A stretch of DNA of 64,000 bases from Azospirillum baldaniorum (GTDB taxonomy: Bacteria > Pseudomonadota > Alphaproteobacteria > Azospirillales > Azospirillaceae), in contig NZ_CP022254.1 in the NCBI RefSeq assembly GCF_003119195.2, forward strand, positions 355,501-419,500, given 5' to 3'. A model generated the notes under the pieces. That model saw nothing but the letters and a program-made list of their open reading frames with translations, made no database searches and was not told the DNA's origin. Positions within the stretch are counted from its first letter, which is position 1; each line of letters starts with the position of its first letter. Below are positions 47,236 through 55,377 of the stretch, piece after piece. The position numbers and the translations under genes were made by a program.

Positions 47236-47898
47236 TTATTTCATCCATGCCAGAAGAAGGACAAGAACAGCCACAACGACCAGCGCCGCCCAAGGCACGT
47301 AAAAGCCGCCACGCCCCCGGGCGGCGGGAAGCGGAATGGGGATTTCCGGGGCGGGGGCGGCCACGGCGGGCGTTACCGGTTGCGGGGCAGCCGCGCTCGT
47401 CGCCGATGGTTGTGCGGCCGTCTGCACGACCGGATCGGGGACCGGTTCAGGCTGCGGCCCGCCGACCACAGCGGTGAAGCGGTTGAAGAAATCATCCGCC
47501 ATCTTGCGCGCCGTGGCGTCCACCAGACGCGAACCGATCTGCGCCAGCTTGCCGCCGACGGTGGCGTGCGCGGTGTAGGACAGGACCGTCGCCGCCGCGC
47601 CGTCCGGCTCCAGCGAGACCTTGGCGCCGCCCTTGCCGAAGCCGGCGGCCCCGCCCGAGCCCTCGCCGGTGATGGTGTAGCCGTTGGGCGGGTCGAGATC
47701 CGACAACGTCACCTTGCCGGAGAACTTGGCGCTGACCGGTCCCACCTTGGCGACCACTTTCGCGGTGAATTCCGTGTCGGAGGTCTTCTGCACCTCCTCG
47801 CAGCCGGGAATGCACTGGCGCAGGATGTCCGGATCGTTCAGCGCCGCCCAGACCTTGTCGCGCGGGGCCGTGATGCGCTGGCTGCCGCTCATGTCCAT
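47236..47898 (-). CDS. CoxG-like SRPBCC-fold protein with C-terminal membrane anchor
   Basis: A 220-residue protein. Residues 1-145 match the CO-dehydrogenase subunit G (CoxG) family: GSQRITAPRDKVWAALNDPDILRQCIPGCE, YTITGEGSGGAAGFGKGGAKVSL and KLAQIGSRLVDATARKMADDFFNRF. A Pro/Ala-rich linker leads to a C-terminal helix (FYVPWAALVVVAVLVLLLAW). ATG 47898 has GGGGAGG upstream. CoxG proteins recruit molybdenum hydroxylases to the membrane. No cox/xdh structural genes are adjacent here, so the client is unknown. Confidence 0.88.
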   Translation of the reverse strand: MDMSGSQRITAPRDKVWAALNDPDILRQCIPGCEEVQKTSDTEFTAKVVAKVGPVSAKFSGKVTLSDLDPPNGYTITGEGSGGAAGFGKGGAKVSLEPDGAAATVLSYTAHATVGGKLAQIGSRLVDATARKMADDFFNRFTAVVGGPQPEPVPDPVVQTAAQPSATSAAAPQPVTPAVAAPAPEIPIPLPAARGRGGFYVPWAALVVVAVLVLLLAWMK

Positions 47899-47998
47899 GA
47901 CGTGGTCCTCCCCTGCTTTTTTACAGCCAAGCCATAGCCGGACGATACGGCAAGGCCGCAACCGGCGACAGTCCCTCTTTCAGCCAGGAAGGGACGGC

Positions 47999-48460
47999 TC
48001 AGCGCGGGGCAGGCGGCACGCAGTTCTGGACGATCGGCGTGCAGGCGGACAGCGAGGCGTTGCCCGGGTAGGACACCTGCTCCACGACCCCGTCCGGCCC
48101 CAGGACGAAGGTGGCCTCGCACATGCCGGGGGAGGAGGAACCGATCGGGAGCCCGAATCCCAATCCGACGCCGACGCCGCTGGAGCCGCCGCCTCCGAAA
48201 CCGCCGACGCCGATGCTGCTGCCGCCGAGCGGGCTGATCGCCACTCCGGGGTCGGAGACGTAGGTGTAATATTCCCGGCCGCCGGCCTGGGCCTGCCGGG
48301 CCGGAACCCCGGCGCAGGCGAGCAGCCGTTCCTTCGGCATGCCGACCAGTTCGGTCTGGGCGCGCCGGGCGATCTGCGGGTCCGGCCCCGTGGCGCAGGA
48401 GGCCAGGAGCGCCCCGGCCAGCCCCAGAAGCGTTGCCGTCCCGACATGCCGAACCGCCAT
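47999..48460 (-). CDS. Lipoprotein of unknown function
   Basis: A 153-residue lipoprotein. The lipobox LLASC is at residues ~19-23 after LLGLAGALLA. A Gly-rich stretch (SSIGVGGFGGGGSSGVG) lies in the middle, and cysteines in LLACAGVP, PGMCEATF, SACTP and IVQNCVPP could form disulfides. The LVGMPKERLLACAGVP block looks like the SmpA/BamE-type motif. ATG 48460 follows GGAGGGG. It is divergent from folK. Function unknown. Confidence 0.83.
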   Translation of the reverse strand: MAVRHVGTATLLGLAGALLASCATGPDPQIARRAQTELVGMPKERLLACAGVPARQAQAGGREYYTYVSDPGVAISPLGGSSIGVGGFGGGGSSGVGVGLGFGLPIGSSSPGMCEATFVLGPDGVVEQVSYPGNASLSACTPIVQNCVPPAPR

Positions 48461-48653
48461 GACCATTCCCCTCCGATGCAGCATCGCACGACTGGCACAA
48501 CCCCGTCCGCCGCTTGCGGTTCCCGGAGAAAGCCGGCTACCTAAACCGGAGCGTGCTACACGCCGGCCCTTTCCACCGGACGAAAGGCCGGTTTTGGATG
48601 TGACGGCAACGCCGTCCGACGCTTTGACGGTTGATGGAACGGAGGATCATGGT

Positions 48654-49202
48654 ATGACTGACGAGGGTTTGGTTTCGACTAGCGACGGTTCTGCGATGAC
48701 CACGGTCTACCTTGCGCTTGGCAGCAATCTTGGCGATCGCGCCGCCAATCTGGCGACCGCGCAACGCCGGCTCTCTCCGCAGGTCCAGGTCACGCTGGCC
48801 TCGCCCGTCTACGAAACCGCCCCGATGTACGTGACCGACCAGCCGTCTTTCCTGAACATGGTGCTGCGCGCGCAGACGGCGCTCGGCCCGTGGGAGCTTC
48901 TCCGCCACATCAAGGACATCGAGGCGGAGATGGGTCGCGACCTGAAAGGCGGCCTCCGCTTCGGGCCGCGCCCCATCGACATCGACATCCTTCTCTACGG
49001 CGAGTTGGTGATGTACGCGCCGGAACTGGAGATTCCCCATCCCCGCATCGCCGAGCGCGCCTTTGTCCTGGCCCCGTTGGCCGACATCGCGGGCGGCCTT
49101 CAGCACCCGGCCATCGCGCGCAGCTTCGATGATCTTCTGGCTGCCGTACCGGGCCGCGACACGGTGGTCCGCACCGGCACGGAGCTTCCGGTGGCGGTCT
49201 GA
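48654..49202 (+). CDS. folK: 2-amino-4-hydroxy-6-hydroxymethyldihydropteridine pyrophosphokinase (HPPK)
   Basis: A 182-residue HPPK of the folate pathway. It shows TVYLALGSNLGDRAANL, SPVYETAPMYVTDQPSFLNMV, GRDLKGGLRFGPRPIDIDILLY (catalytic Asp pair in PRPIDIDI) and LEIPHPRIAERAFVLAPLADI. It transfers pyrophosphate from ATP to the pterin before condensation with pABA. ATG 48654 has GGAGG upstream. An ATG at 48696 would begin at MTTVYL. The dihydroneopterin aldolase-like gene follows. Confidence 0.95.
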   Translation: MTDEGLVSTSDGSAMTTVYLALGSNLGDRAANLATAQRRLSPQVQVTLASPVYETAPMYVTDQPSFLNMVLRAQTALGPWELLRHIKDIEAEMGRDLKGGLRFGPRPIDIDILLYGELVMYAPELEIPHPRIAERAFVLAPLADIAGGLQHPAIARSFDDLLAAVPGRDTVVRTGTELPVAV

Positions 49203-49311
49203 CCTTGCCGAATGGGCGGGCGCCTGCGCTATAGTGGGCACGGCGCAGCGACGAGGCGGCCGCCCCGGACGGGGCATCGACCAGGGCCGCCGCCCGCCAG
49301 GAGATGTCTTT

Positions 49312-49719
49312 TTGGCCAACGATCCCGTTTCCCGACACACCGGCTCCGGCTCTCCCGGCGCAGCGGCGACCTACACCATTCTGCTGCGCGATTTCACCGC
49401 CACCGTGTCGCTCGCCGGGCGCTCCGGACGCCACACCGTTCACATCAGTCTGGAGTTGAAGGTCAGTCACCCCGGTCTCGGCTTTCCCGATGACATAACC
49501 GCGGTCATGTCCTACGAGGACATCGTGGAGGATCTGCGCCGTCTGTGCGCCGAGGACATGGTGCCCGGCCCCGACTATCTGGCCGACCGCACCGCAGCGC
49601 TGTGCATGGCCCAGCCGAAGGTCCGCCATGTGCGGGTCGACGTGGAACTGCCGTCCCTGCTTCCCGACACGGCCGGAGCCGGCGTCACGATCATGCGGAA
49701 CCGCGACGCGGAACACTGA
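49312..49719 (+). CDS. folB: Dihydroneopterin aldolase-like protein (FolB family)
   Basis: A 135-residue FolB/DHNA-family protein: YTILLRDFTATVSLAGRSGRH, HISLELKVSHP, AVMSYEDIVEDLRRLC and VRHVRVDVELPSLLPDTAGAGVTI. In the canonical enzyme a conserved lysine ends the VRVEKP motif; here the corresponding segment is VRVDVEL, so activity should be tested. I start it at TTG 49312 because AGGAG lies at good spacing; upstream ATGs in the frame overlap folK. The context (folK just upstream) supports a folate role. Confidence 0.8.
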   Translation: MANDPVSRHTGSGSPGAAATYTILLRDFTATVSLAGRSGRHTVHISLELKVSHPGLGFPDDITAVMSYEDIVEDLRRLCAEDMVPGPDYLADRTAALCMAQPKVRHVRVDVELPSLLPDTAGAGVTIMRNRDAEH

Positions 49720-49773
49720 GCTTACCCACCTCCACCAACGCGGTAACCCTTTTGCCAATATAGGCATCGGTCC

Positions 49774-49793
49774 AGTGTTCAGGCATGAACACT
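49774..49793. terminator. Palindrome after folB
   Basis: AGTGTTC-AGGCAT-GAACACT is a perfect 7-bp inverted repeat 54 bp after the folB stop. It could be a terminator, without a T-run, or a binding site upstream of the next gene. Confidence 0.4.
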
Positions 49794-49829
49794 CAGCGGT
49801 TTTCTACCCTTGCGCAGACCGCGATAGAA

Positions 49830-49877
49830 TATTTCGCGATGCAGCATTGTTGCGAAATACCGTATCTTAAGTACAAT
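49830..49877 (+). promoter_or_regulatory. Promoter and inverted repeat before the 52-aa small gene
   Basis: TTGCGA (49850-49855), 16 bp, then TACAAT (49872-49877) is a good sigma-70-type promoter. A perfect 8-bp inverted repeat TATTTCGC/GCGAAATA (49830-49837 and 49852-49859) overlaps the -35 element, as an operator would. Confidence 0.5.
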
Positions 49878-49924
49878 AGAACCACGCCGCCTCAAGGCCG
49901 GCCGGAATGCACAGGGAGGGTAAC

Positions 49925-50083
49925 ATGGACCATTTGACGGCTCCGACCCTGTCGGAAATCCTGGACGAGCCCATCATCGTCGCCCTGATGAATCGGGACG
50001 GCATGACCGCCGAGACGCTGCGACAGCTTCTCGAACAGGTCGGACGCAATTTGCGCGACCGCGAGGACCGGCTGGCCGCCTGA
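49925..50083 (+). CDS. Small conserved-looking protein, 52 aa
   Basis: Not recognised. A 52-residue acidic helical peptide beginning MDHLTAPTLSEILDEPIIVALMNRDGM and ending in a charged helix (NLRDREDRLAA). GGGAGGG precedes the ATG at ideal spacing and a good promoter with an overlapping palindrome lies upstream, so it is very likely expressed. No transmembrane segment. Function unknown. Confidence 0.78.
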   Translation: MDHLTAPTLSEILDEPIIVALMNRDGMTAETLRQLLEQVGRNLRDREDRLAA

Positions 50084-50156
50084 TCGGGCGCCGTCGGGCG
50101 GCGGGTCCGGATCAGACCGACCGCCGCCGGCAACAGCCGGTTTTAACAGTCGGTGT

Positions 50157-50516
50157 TCAGCGGACGGACACGACGCGGAAGGGGCGCTGCTCTCCATCAT
50201 GCTCGGTGATGGAGATGTATTCCCCCTCGACCAGCGTGTGGCGGTCGAAGCGGAAGATCGGTTCGTCGTCGTCGCTGTCGTCGGCGTCGTAGTCGAACAG
50301 CCACCCTTTGCCCCGATGAACAAGACGGCCGGTCTGCTCGTCCTCCCCGCGCCAGAAGCGGCGGACCGTGCAGGAAGCCTTCTGGCTGCGCCATTCCTCG
50401 AGATCCAGATGGCCGTCCGCGGTCAGCGGGGCGATGAACTCATAGCCATGCTCGGCGCTGCCTTCCGGATGGTCGGCGGTGCGGGCCAATTCAAGGCGGA
50501 TTGTCTTCAAGGGCAC
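50157..50516 (-). CDS. Hypothetical protein, 119 aa
   Basis: Not recognised. Acidic protein starting (GTG) VPLKTIRLELARTADHPEGS, with CTVRRFWRGEDEQTGRLVHR, a WLFDYDADDSDDDEPIFRFD stretch and GEYISITEHDGEQRPFRVVSV. The compact beta-rich pattern suggests a single small domain. GTG 50516 has AGGA nine bases upstream. The frame stays open further upstream but the extra residues are unlike a protein. The Asp run could bind divalent cations. Confidence 0.75.
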   Translation of the reverse strand: MPLKTIRLELARTADHPEGSAEHGYEFIAPLTADGHLDLEEWRSQKASCTVRRFWRGEDEQTGRLVHRGKGWLFDYDADDSDDDEPIFRFDRHTLVEGEYISITEHDGEQRPFRVVSVR

Positions 50517-50670
50517 GGTCGTTCGTCCTTTGCCGGCGGCGGAACAAGGCAACGCATCGTGGAAGTCCGACGGTTGGGGGAGCGCGCCAAGCGCACTCCC
50601 CGCCGCCCCCCCGACGCGATCCCGCCAATGCCAACCGAACAGGGGGCCAGTCGTTCCGCGCCTCCCCTCG

Positions 50671-50699
50671 CCCACCCGCACCGTCATGGTGCGGGTGGG
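50671..50699. terminator. Strong GC-rich hairpin
   Basis: CCCACCCGCACC-GTCAT-GGTGCGGGTGGG is a perfect 12-bp stem with a 5-base loop, between two minus-strand genes. On the plus strand GCGTTTCCTTCC follows. On the minus strand, the direction of the flanking genes, there is no T-run, so its role as terminator of the 50756 gene is uncertain. Confidence 0.5.
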
Positions 50700-50755
50700 G
50701 CGTTTCCTTCCTGACGTCCTCTTGTACCGCCGCCCTCTCGAGGTGTGGCGTCGCC

Positions 50756-51016
50756 TTACAGGGCCGGGTGCTGGTGCACGAAGCCGTCCAGAACGACCGT
50801 CAACTGGCGGGCGTGGACGGTCTGCCCATGGCTGCGGGCCCGGTCGATGTCCTCGCGGATGATGCGGGCGATCCGGCGGATGCCTTCGGCGTCGTGGGCA
50901 AGGCAGCAGCCCAGTTCCACGGCCAGGATTTCCGGCAGATGCTCATGCTCCGCGATGGCGTCGATTTCCTCTTCGGTCAGATCGCTGAGCGCGATGCAAT
51001 CGTCGATCGTCAACAT
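50756..51016 (-). CDS. Small acidic alphaproteobacterial conserved-type protein, 86 aa
   Basis: An 86-residue helical protein beginning MLTIDDCIALSDLTEEEIDAIAEHEHLPEI, with an HDAEGIRRIARIIREDID block and ending FVHQHPAL. I believe similar proteins recur as hypotheticals in alphaproteobacteria, but cannot search. ATG 51016 follows AAGGA. It lies upstream, on the minus strand, of the 119-aa hypothetical. Function unknown. Confidence 0.78.
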   Translation of the reverse strand: MLTIDDCIALSDLTEEEIDAIAEHEHLPEILAVELGCCLAHDAEGIRRIARIIREDIDRARSHGQTVHARQLTVVLDGFVHQHPAL

Positions 51017-51170
51017 GGCGCGTTCCTTCCCGATTGCCGGGCCTTGCCCGGACCGGAGTCCGGGTGGCCCTTGTGGTTGAAAACCATCGGCGTGGAGGGC
51101 GCCCATCGTTGCGTGCGGCGCCGCGCGTCGGATCGGAGAAGCCCGGCCTTTGAAAAGAGAGGCCCCGTTG

Positions 51171-52037
51171 TCAGTGGGCCATCAGCACGGGCAGGCCGGC
51201 GTGATTCAGCACATAGCGGGTCACGCCACCCAGGATCATTTCCCGCATCCGGCTGTGTCCGTATCCCCCCATCACGAGGAGGTCGGACCCAAGTTCCGCG
51301 GCCTTGTTGATGATGGCTTGGCCGACGGGTTCCGATCCCGGCTTCAATATGGTTACCTGAACGTTAACGCCGTGCCAAGCGAGATATTGGGCGATGCGAC
51401 GCCCTGCCGCAGCCTGGGTGTGGGACGTCTCGGCGGTCAGCACATGGACGGTGTCGGCACCGGTCAGGAAGGGCATCGCCCCGGTCAGGGCGCGCACCGA
51501 TTCGGGGCTGCCGTTCCAGGCGAGCGCCACCGTGCGCCCGATCTCGTCCGGCAGGGTGGCTGGCGCTAGCAGCAGCGGACGGGCCGCCCCCAGCAGGGCG
51601 CTTTCCACCGTGGCGTAAGCCTGGGTGTTGCTGTCCAGCGTGGTGTGGGCGAAGACCAGCAGGTCGGCCAGCCGACCCTCGCGCGGCACCACCTCCTCGA
51701 CGCGGCCCGTTTCCTCCCGCCACTGGGCGGTCGGCGCCTCGACGCCGGTCGGGATATCGCGCAGTTCGATGTCCGCGGCGCGAATCACATCGTCGAAGGT
51801 GCGGCGGGCGGTGTGGAGGTGGGTCTTCGACTCCCCTTCGGCGGCGCGCATGATCTCCTCGACCATCGCGCCGGACATTCCTTCGCCCAGCATGGGCACG
51901 GCGTCGCGCGGGTCCAGCGACACGAACAGGGCGTCGACATGGGCGTCGAATTCGCGCGCGATCTTCAGCGCGGCGTTCAAAGCCACCGTGTCGCCGTCGA
52001 GTCCGGCCAGCGGCACAAGGATCGTCTTGAGTGACAT
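51171..52037 (-). CDS. Universal stress protein (UspA family, tandem)
   Basis: A 288-residue protein with two Usp regions. The N-terminal one (KTILVPLAGLDGDTVALNAALKIAREF, HVDALFV) is partly degenerate. The C-terminal one has the ATP-binding G-2x-G-9x-G-S/T-like motif in LLVMGGYGHSRMREMILGGVTRYVLNHAGLPVLM. GGGGGGAG precedes ATG 52037. It is adjacent to the APH/P-loop kinase fusion gene, a pairing I regard as possibly functional. Probably a cytoplasmic ATP-binding stress protein. Confidence 0.93.
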   Translation of the reverse strand: MSLKTILVPLAGLDGDTVALNAALKIAREFDAHVDALFVSLDPRDAVPMLGEGMSGAMVEEIMRAAEGESKTHLHTARRTFDDVIRAADIELRDIPTGVEAPTAQWREETGRVEEVVPREGRLADLLVFAHTTLDSNTQAYATVESALLGAARPLLLAPATLPDEIGRTVALAWNGSPESVRALTGAMPFLTGADTVHVLTAETSHTQAAAGRRIAQYLAWHGVNVQVTILKPGSEPVGQAIINKAAELGSDLLVMGGYGHSRMREMILGGVTRYVLNHAGLPVLMAH

Positions 52038-52175
52038 GATCTCCCCCCGGGCCGTTTCCGCCGGCCCATCTTCTGGACGGTGCCTGTCGGAACGACGGCT
52101 GGATGCACCGTTTCCAGCGCCGCGCCGCCCGTATATTAGACCATGGGGAACCGGCGGCGCCCGTTCCACCTGGAA

Positions 52176-53735
52176 TTACACCAGTCGCTCCAGCACGGCC
52201 GCAAGCGTTTCCCCCGCATCCCTGCCAGCATTCGTGCGCAGCCATTCAAGCGGGCCCAGATCATAGACAGTCTGCTGCTCGGCCACCTCCGCCGTCGCGT
52301 CCGAGGCGTCGCCGCGGCGGGCGGCGATGCGGGCAATCCGCGTGTCCAAGGGCGCGTCCAGCCAAACCCCGTCGAATCGCACGCCGGTTTCGGCGGCAAG
52401 ACGGGCCACGGCGGACCGCTCCTCCGGTCGGGCATGGACGGCGTCCAGCACCACGGCGTGGCCGGCGGCGAGCGCGACCCGCGCCCGCTCCAGAAGCCCG
52501 GCATAGACCCGCCCGGTCACCGCCGGCGTGTAGGCGTCGGCGGGGAGCCGATCCGTCTCCCCGACCCCGAACAGGCGCTTGCGCAGCGCGTCGGAGCGCA
52601 GGACCACAGCGCCCGGCGCCGCACCCAGCGATGGCGCCAAGGCGCGGGCCAGCCTGGTCTTGCCGCTGCCGGACAGGCCTCCGATGGCGACCAGCCGAGG
52701 CGGCGGCGGTTCCAGCGCCGCGACGGCCTGCTCCAGACAGGCCAGCGCCTCCCCTTTCGAACCGCGCTCCACGTCCTCGCCGGGGCGGAGCGCCGCCGTG
52801 GTGGCGGCGATCTTGGCGCGGATGGCCGCCCGTGCCGACAGGAACAGGGGCAGCAACGCCAACCCGCCATAATCCTCCGTCGCGTCCAGGCTGCGGTTGA
52901 GGAAGGCGTTGCCGAGCGGGCGCAGCCCCCGCCGCTCCAGATCCATCAGCAGAAAGGCGCGATCGTAGGCGACGTCGATGACCGCCAGCCGCTCGTCGAA
53001 CTCAATGCCGTCGAACAGGACCGGCCTTCCCTCCAGCAGCACGATGTTCCGCAGATGCAGGTCGCCGTGACAGTGCCGGACGAAGCCACGGCGACGCCGC
53101 TCCTCCAGAAGCGGGGTCAGGCGCACCAGAGCGTCCGTGGACCTGCGGGCCAGCGTCTCGACGCCCTCCGGGGGAAACAGCGACGGGCTGGCGCGCAATT
53201 CAGCGATGTTGCCGTCCACCACCTCCCGCATCGCCACGGCGCCGCCGCCCTCCGGGCGCGGTTCGGCGGCCTCGTGAAAAGCGGTCACGGCGTCGGCCAG
53301 CCCGCGAATCAACCCGTCGTCGAGACCGCCCCGCTCCGCCAGGCAGTCCAGCAGGGCGTCCTGCGGAAAGCGGCGCATCGCGACCAGCCAGTCCAGCGCC
53401 GTCCCGCCCGCCGCGTCCTCGCCGCCGAAGGCGAGCGTGCCGTCCGTCCGCCGCACCACCGACTCCAGGCCAAGATAAATGGATGGCGCGGTCCGCCGGT
53501 TCAGCCGCAACTCCTCCAGGCAGGCCGCGCGGCGGCGTTCGGCCGTCGAATAGTCGAGATAGGGGTAGCGGACCGCGCGCTTGAGCTTGTAGGCCCGGTC
53601 ACCGGCCAGGAAGACGATGGCGGCGTGGGTTTCGACGCGTTCCACTGCCGCCCCGCCGTGACTCGCCGGATCGGCGAGGAAGGCGGCCGCCGACGGTGTC
53701 GGGTCCTGTGCCGGATCGGAAGCGGCGTGCTGCAT
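52176..53735 (-). CDS. Fusion of aminoglycoside-phosphotransferase-like kinase and P-loop (AAA_33) kinase
   Basis: A 519-residue two-domain protein. Residues ~30-330 are an APH-like fold: AIVFLAGDRAYKLKRAVRYPYLDYST (nucleotide-binding lysine), catalytic loop HCHGDLHLRNIVLLEG and metal aspartate in LFDGIEFDERL. Residues ~350-515 are a P-loop kinase with Walker A IGGLSGSGKTRLAR and VVLDAVHARPEER. Such fusions are known as hypothetical ATPases near usp genes in proteobacteria. The substrate is unknown; it is not evidence of aminoglycoside resistance. The usp gene lies 138 bp downstream on the same strand. Confidence 0.88.
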   Translation of the reverse strand: MQHAASDPAQDPTPSAAAFLADPASHGGAAVERVETHAAIVFLAGDRAYKLKRAVRYPYLDYSTAERRRAACLEELRLNRRTAPSIYLGLESVVRRTDGTLAFGGEDAAGGTALDWLVAMRRFPQDALLDCLAERGGLDDGLIRGLADAVTAFHEAAEPRPEGGGAVAMREVVDGNIAELRASPSLFPPEGVETLARRSTDALVRLTPLLEERRRRGFVRHCHGDLHLRNIVLLEGRPVLFDGIEFDERLAVIDVAYDRAFLLMDLERRGLRPLGNAFLNRSLDATEDYGGLALLPLFLSARAAIRAKIAATTAALRPGEDVERGSKGEALACLEQAVAALEPPPPRLVAIGGLSGSGKTRLARALAPSLGAAPGAVVLRSDALRKRLFGVGETDRLPADAYTPAVTGRVYAGLLERARVALAAGHAVVLDAVHARPEERSAVARLAAETGVRFDGVWLDAPLDTRIARIAARRGDASDATAEVAEQQTVYDLGPLEWLRTNAGRDAGETLAAVLERLV

Positions 53736-53981
53736 GACGGCAGTCTAGCACGCTCCCGCACCACCCGATGAGCCCCGCCAACCGCCTAGGCCCTCACAAA
53801 CAGGGCAGCCCTCCCACCATTGACGCGGGGGGCGGCGCACACGACATCTGGGAGTAGCACCGTTACGTGCTTGCGCGGGGGTGCGGTGCAACGCGTAATG
53901 CCACAACCGCGCCGGGATCGGACGCGGTAGGCTGGAGCAGCCGGAGTAGGACGGTCAACGATCGATCGGGAGCAGGCCGCC

Positions 53982-54557
53982 GTGCGTCATGGGACCTCGT
54001 GCCTCTGTCTGGTGGTTGCCGTGGCGGGCCTTGCGCTCTCCGCTCCCGCAGGCGCGCAGACCCTGTCCATGCCCGACGACCGGATCGGCAACTGGAAGAT
54101 CGGCGGCCTCGCCTACAGCGTTGGTGAAACGCCGGATACCAAGGTGTCCGACCTGCACAACAAGATCCGCATCGGCTCCTCCCTCCTGCCCAAGCTCGAC
54201 GGTTACGCGGAGGTGCGCCCCTGGGTGTCGCTCGGTCCCAGCACGCCGGACGGCAGCCTCCATGGAATGGGAGGCATCCTGATCGACGTTCCGCTGGGTG
54301 GTTCCTCCTTCGTCTTCACGCCCAGCGTCGGCGCCGGAACCCTGCCGGTCACGCCGCGCGATCCGGCGGCCTCGGGCAGCGTGGTCGAGTTCCGGTCCCA
54401 GCTCGAACTCGGCTATCAGTTCGAGAACAAGGCCCGCTTCAGCCTGGGCTACAGCCGCATCGACACCAGCGGTCCCACCGCGGATTCCGCCACGCCGGCC
54501 AACAACGTGTTCGGATTCTATTACCGCATGCCGTTCGGAGCCTTCACCGGACGCTGA
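53982..54557 (+). CDS. PagL-like outer-membrane beta-barrel protein, catalytic residues not conserved
   Basis: A 191-residue exported protein. Signal peptide CLVVAVAGLALSAPAGAQ is cleaved near residue 26. The remainder alternates hydrophobic residues as in a small beta-barrel, ending with FGFYYRMPFGAFTGR (aromatic C-terminal strand). The region VEFRSQLELGYQFENKARFSLGYSRIDTSG is laid out like PagL lipid A 3-O-deacylase. However, the HxSN catalytic set is replaced by SRIDTS, and the later glutamate is absent. It starts at GTG 53982, with GGAG upstream. Probably a structural or non-catalytic relative. Confidence 0.6.
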   Translation: MRHGTSCLCLVVAVAGLALSAPAGAQTLSMPDDRIGNWKIGGLAYSVGETPDTKVSDLHNKIRIGSSLLPKLDGYAEVRPWVSLGPSTPDGSLHGMGGILIDVPLGGSSFVFTPSVGAGTLPVTPRDPAASGSVVEFRSQLELGYQFENKARFSLGYSRIDTSGPTADSATPANNVFGFYYRMPFGAFTGR

Positions 54558-54719
54558 GAATTCGCCGGTTCTTTTGCGGCGCAGCATGACCATCCGCGAA
54601 TCACTTCGGGTTTCTTCTGACGCGGAGGCTGCGCAAAAGGGCTGGCAATACTCGTCTTAACCACTTGTTAATGACGGCTGGTTCTATTGACCTCGGGGAC
54701 CAACGCCGGGGATTTGATC

Positions 54720-55262
54720 ATGGCCAAGCGCAAGACCGCCACCGCGAAGACCGCCGACGCCGCTCCGTCGCTCGAAGCTGCCGAAGCGCTCGCCACCGAC
54801 ACCGGGGCGGAAATCGTCCTGAAAACCAATTTCGCGGCCATCGAGCAGGACGCGGTCGCGCTTCTGCACGCCGCCAGCCTTCTCGTCGAAGCCGACACGC
54901 CGGAAAAGGCGAATCACGCCCTCGACCACAATCTCCGCCTCTGGGTCGCCATCAAGACGGTGCTCCAGAACGAAGAGAACACCCTGGACTCCGAGGTCAA
55001 GGCGAACCTGCGCAACCTCGCGCAGTACGTCACCGTCACCACCATGGAAGCCACCCAGGGCTCCATCGAGGCGCGCAAGCTGGTGTCGCTGTCGCGCATC
55101 AACATGCACATCGCCGAGGGGCTGCTGCACGGCCAGAAGAGCCGCATGGTGCAGGAGCGTGCCTATGAGATCTGGGAGCGCGAAGGCCGCCCGGACGGGC
55201 GCGAGATGGACCATTGGCTGCGGGCCGAGGGCGAAATCGCCGAGTTGCTGACCAACCGCTGA
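54720..55262 (+). CDS. FlaF-like protein fused to a DUF2934 segment
   Basis: A 180-residue protein. After a basic, Ala/Thr-rich tail (1-30), residues ~65-130 resemble flagellar regulator FlaF (NHALDHNLRLWVAIKTVL, EVKANLRNLAQYVTV, INMHIAEGLL). The C-terminus (ERAYEIWEREGRPDGREMDHWLRAEGEI, ~145-172) matches the DUF2934 pattern. FlaF normally promotes flagellin secretion and mRNA turnover with FlbT. No flagellin gene is in the window, so the gene may act elsewhere. ATG 54720 has only a weak GGGGAT site. Confidence 0.7.
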   Translation: MAKRKTATAKTADAAPSLEAAEALATDTGAEIVLKTNFAAIEQDAVALLHAASLLVEADTPEKANHALDHNLRLWVAIKTVLQNEENTLDSEVKANLRNLAQYVTVTTMEATQGSIEARKLVSLSRINMHIAEGLLHGQKSRMVQERAYEIWEREGRPDGREMDHWLRAEGEIAELLTNR

Positions 55263-55322
55263 CGGCAGGCGCATCGACCGGATCGGCGTCGCACCGCAAT
55301 CCGGCCATTCCGCCAGGACATG

Positions 55323-55356
55323 ACCACCCGCGTCGCGGCAACGTGACGCGGGTGGT
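55323..55356 (+). terminator. Hairpin after the FlaF-like gene
   Basis: ACCACCCGCGTC and GACGCGGGTGGT form a perfect 12-bp stem with a 10-base loop, 60 bp after the stop. TGCAGTTGATAG follows, so there is little T-run. It separates the gene from the downstream DMT permease. Confidence 0.55.
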
Positions 55357-55377
55357 TGCAGTTGATAGCATCCGGGC

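Noticed and set aside
52176-53735. Aminoglycoside resistance enzyme
   Set aside because: The APH-like domain is fused to a P-loop kinase and sits by a usp gene. There is no sign of a mobile resistance context.
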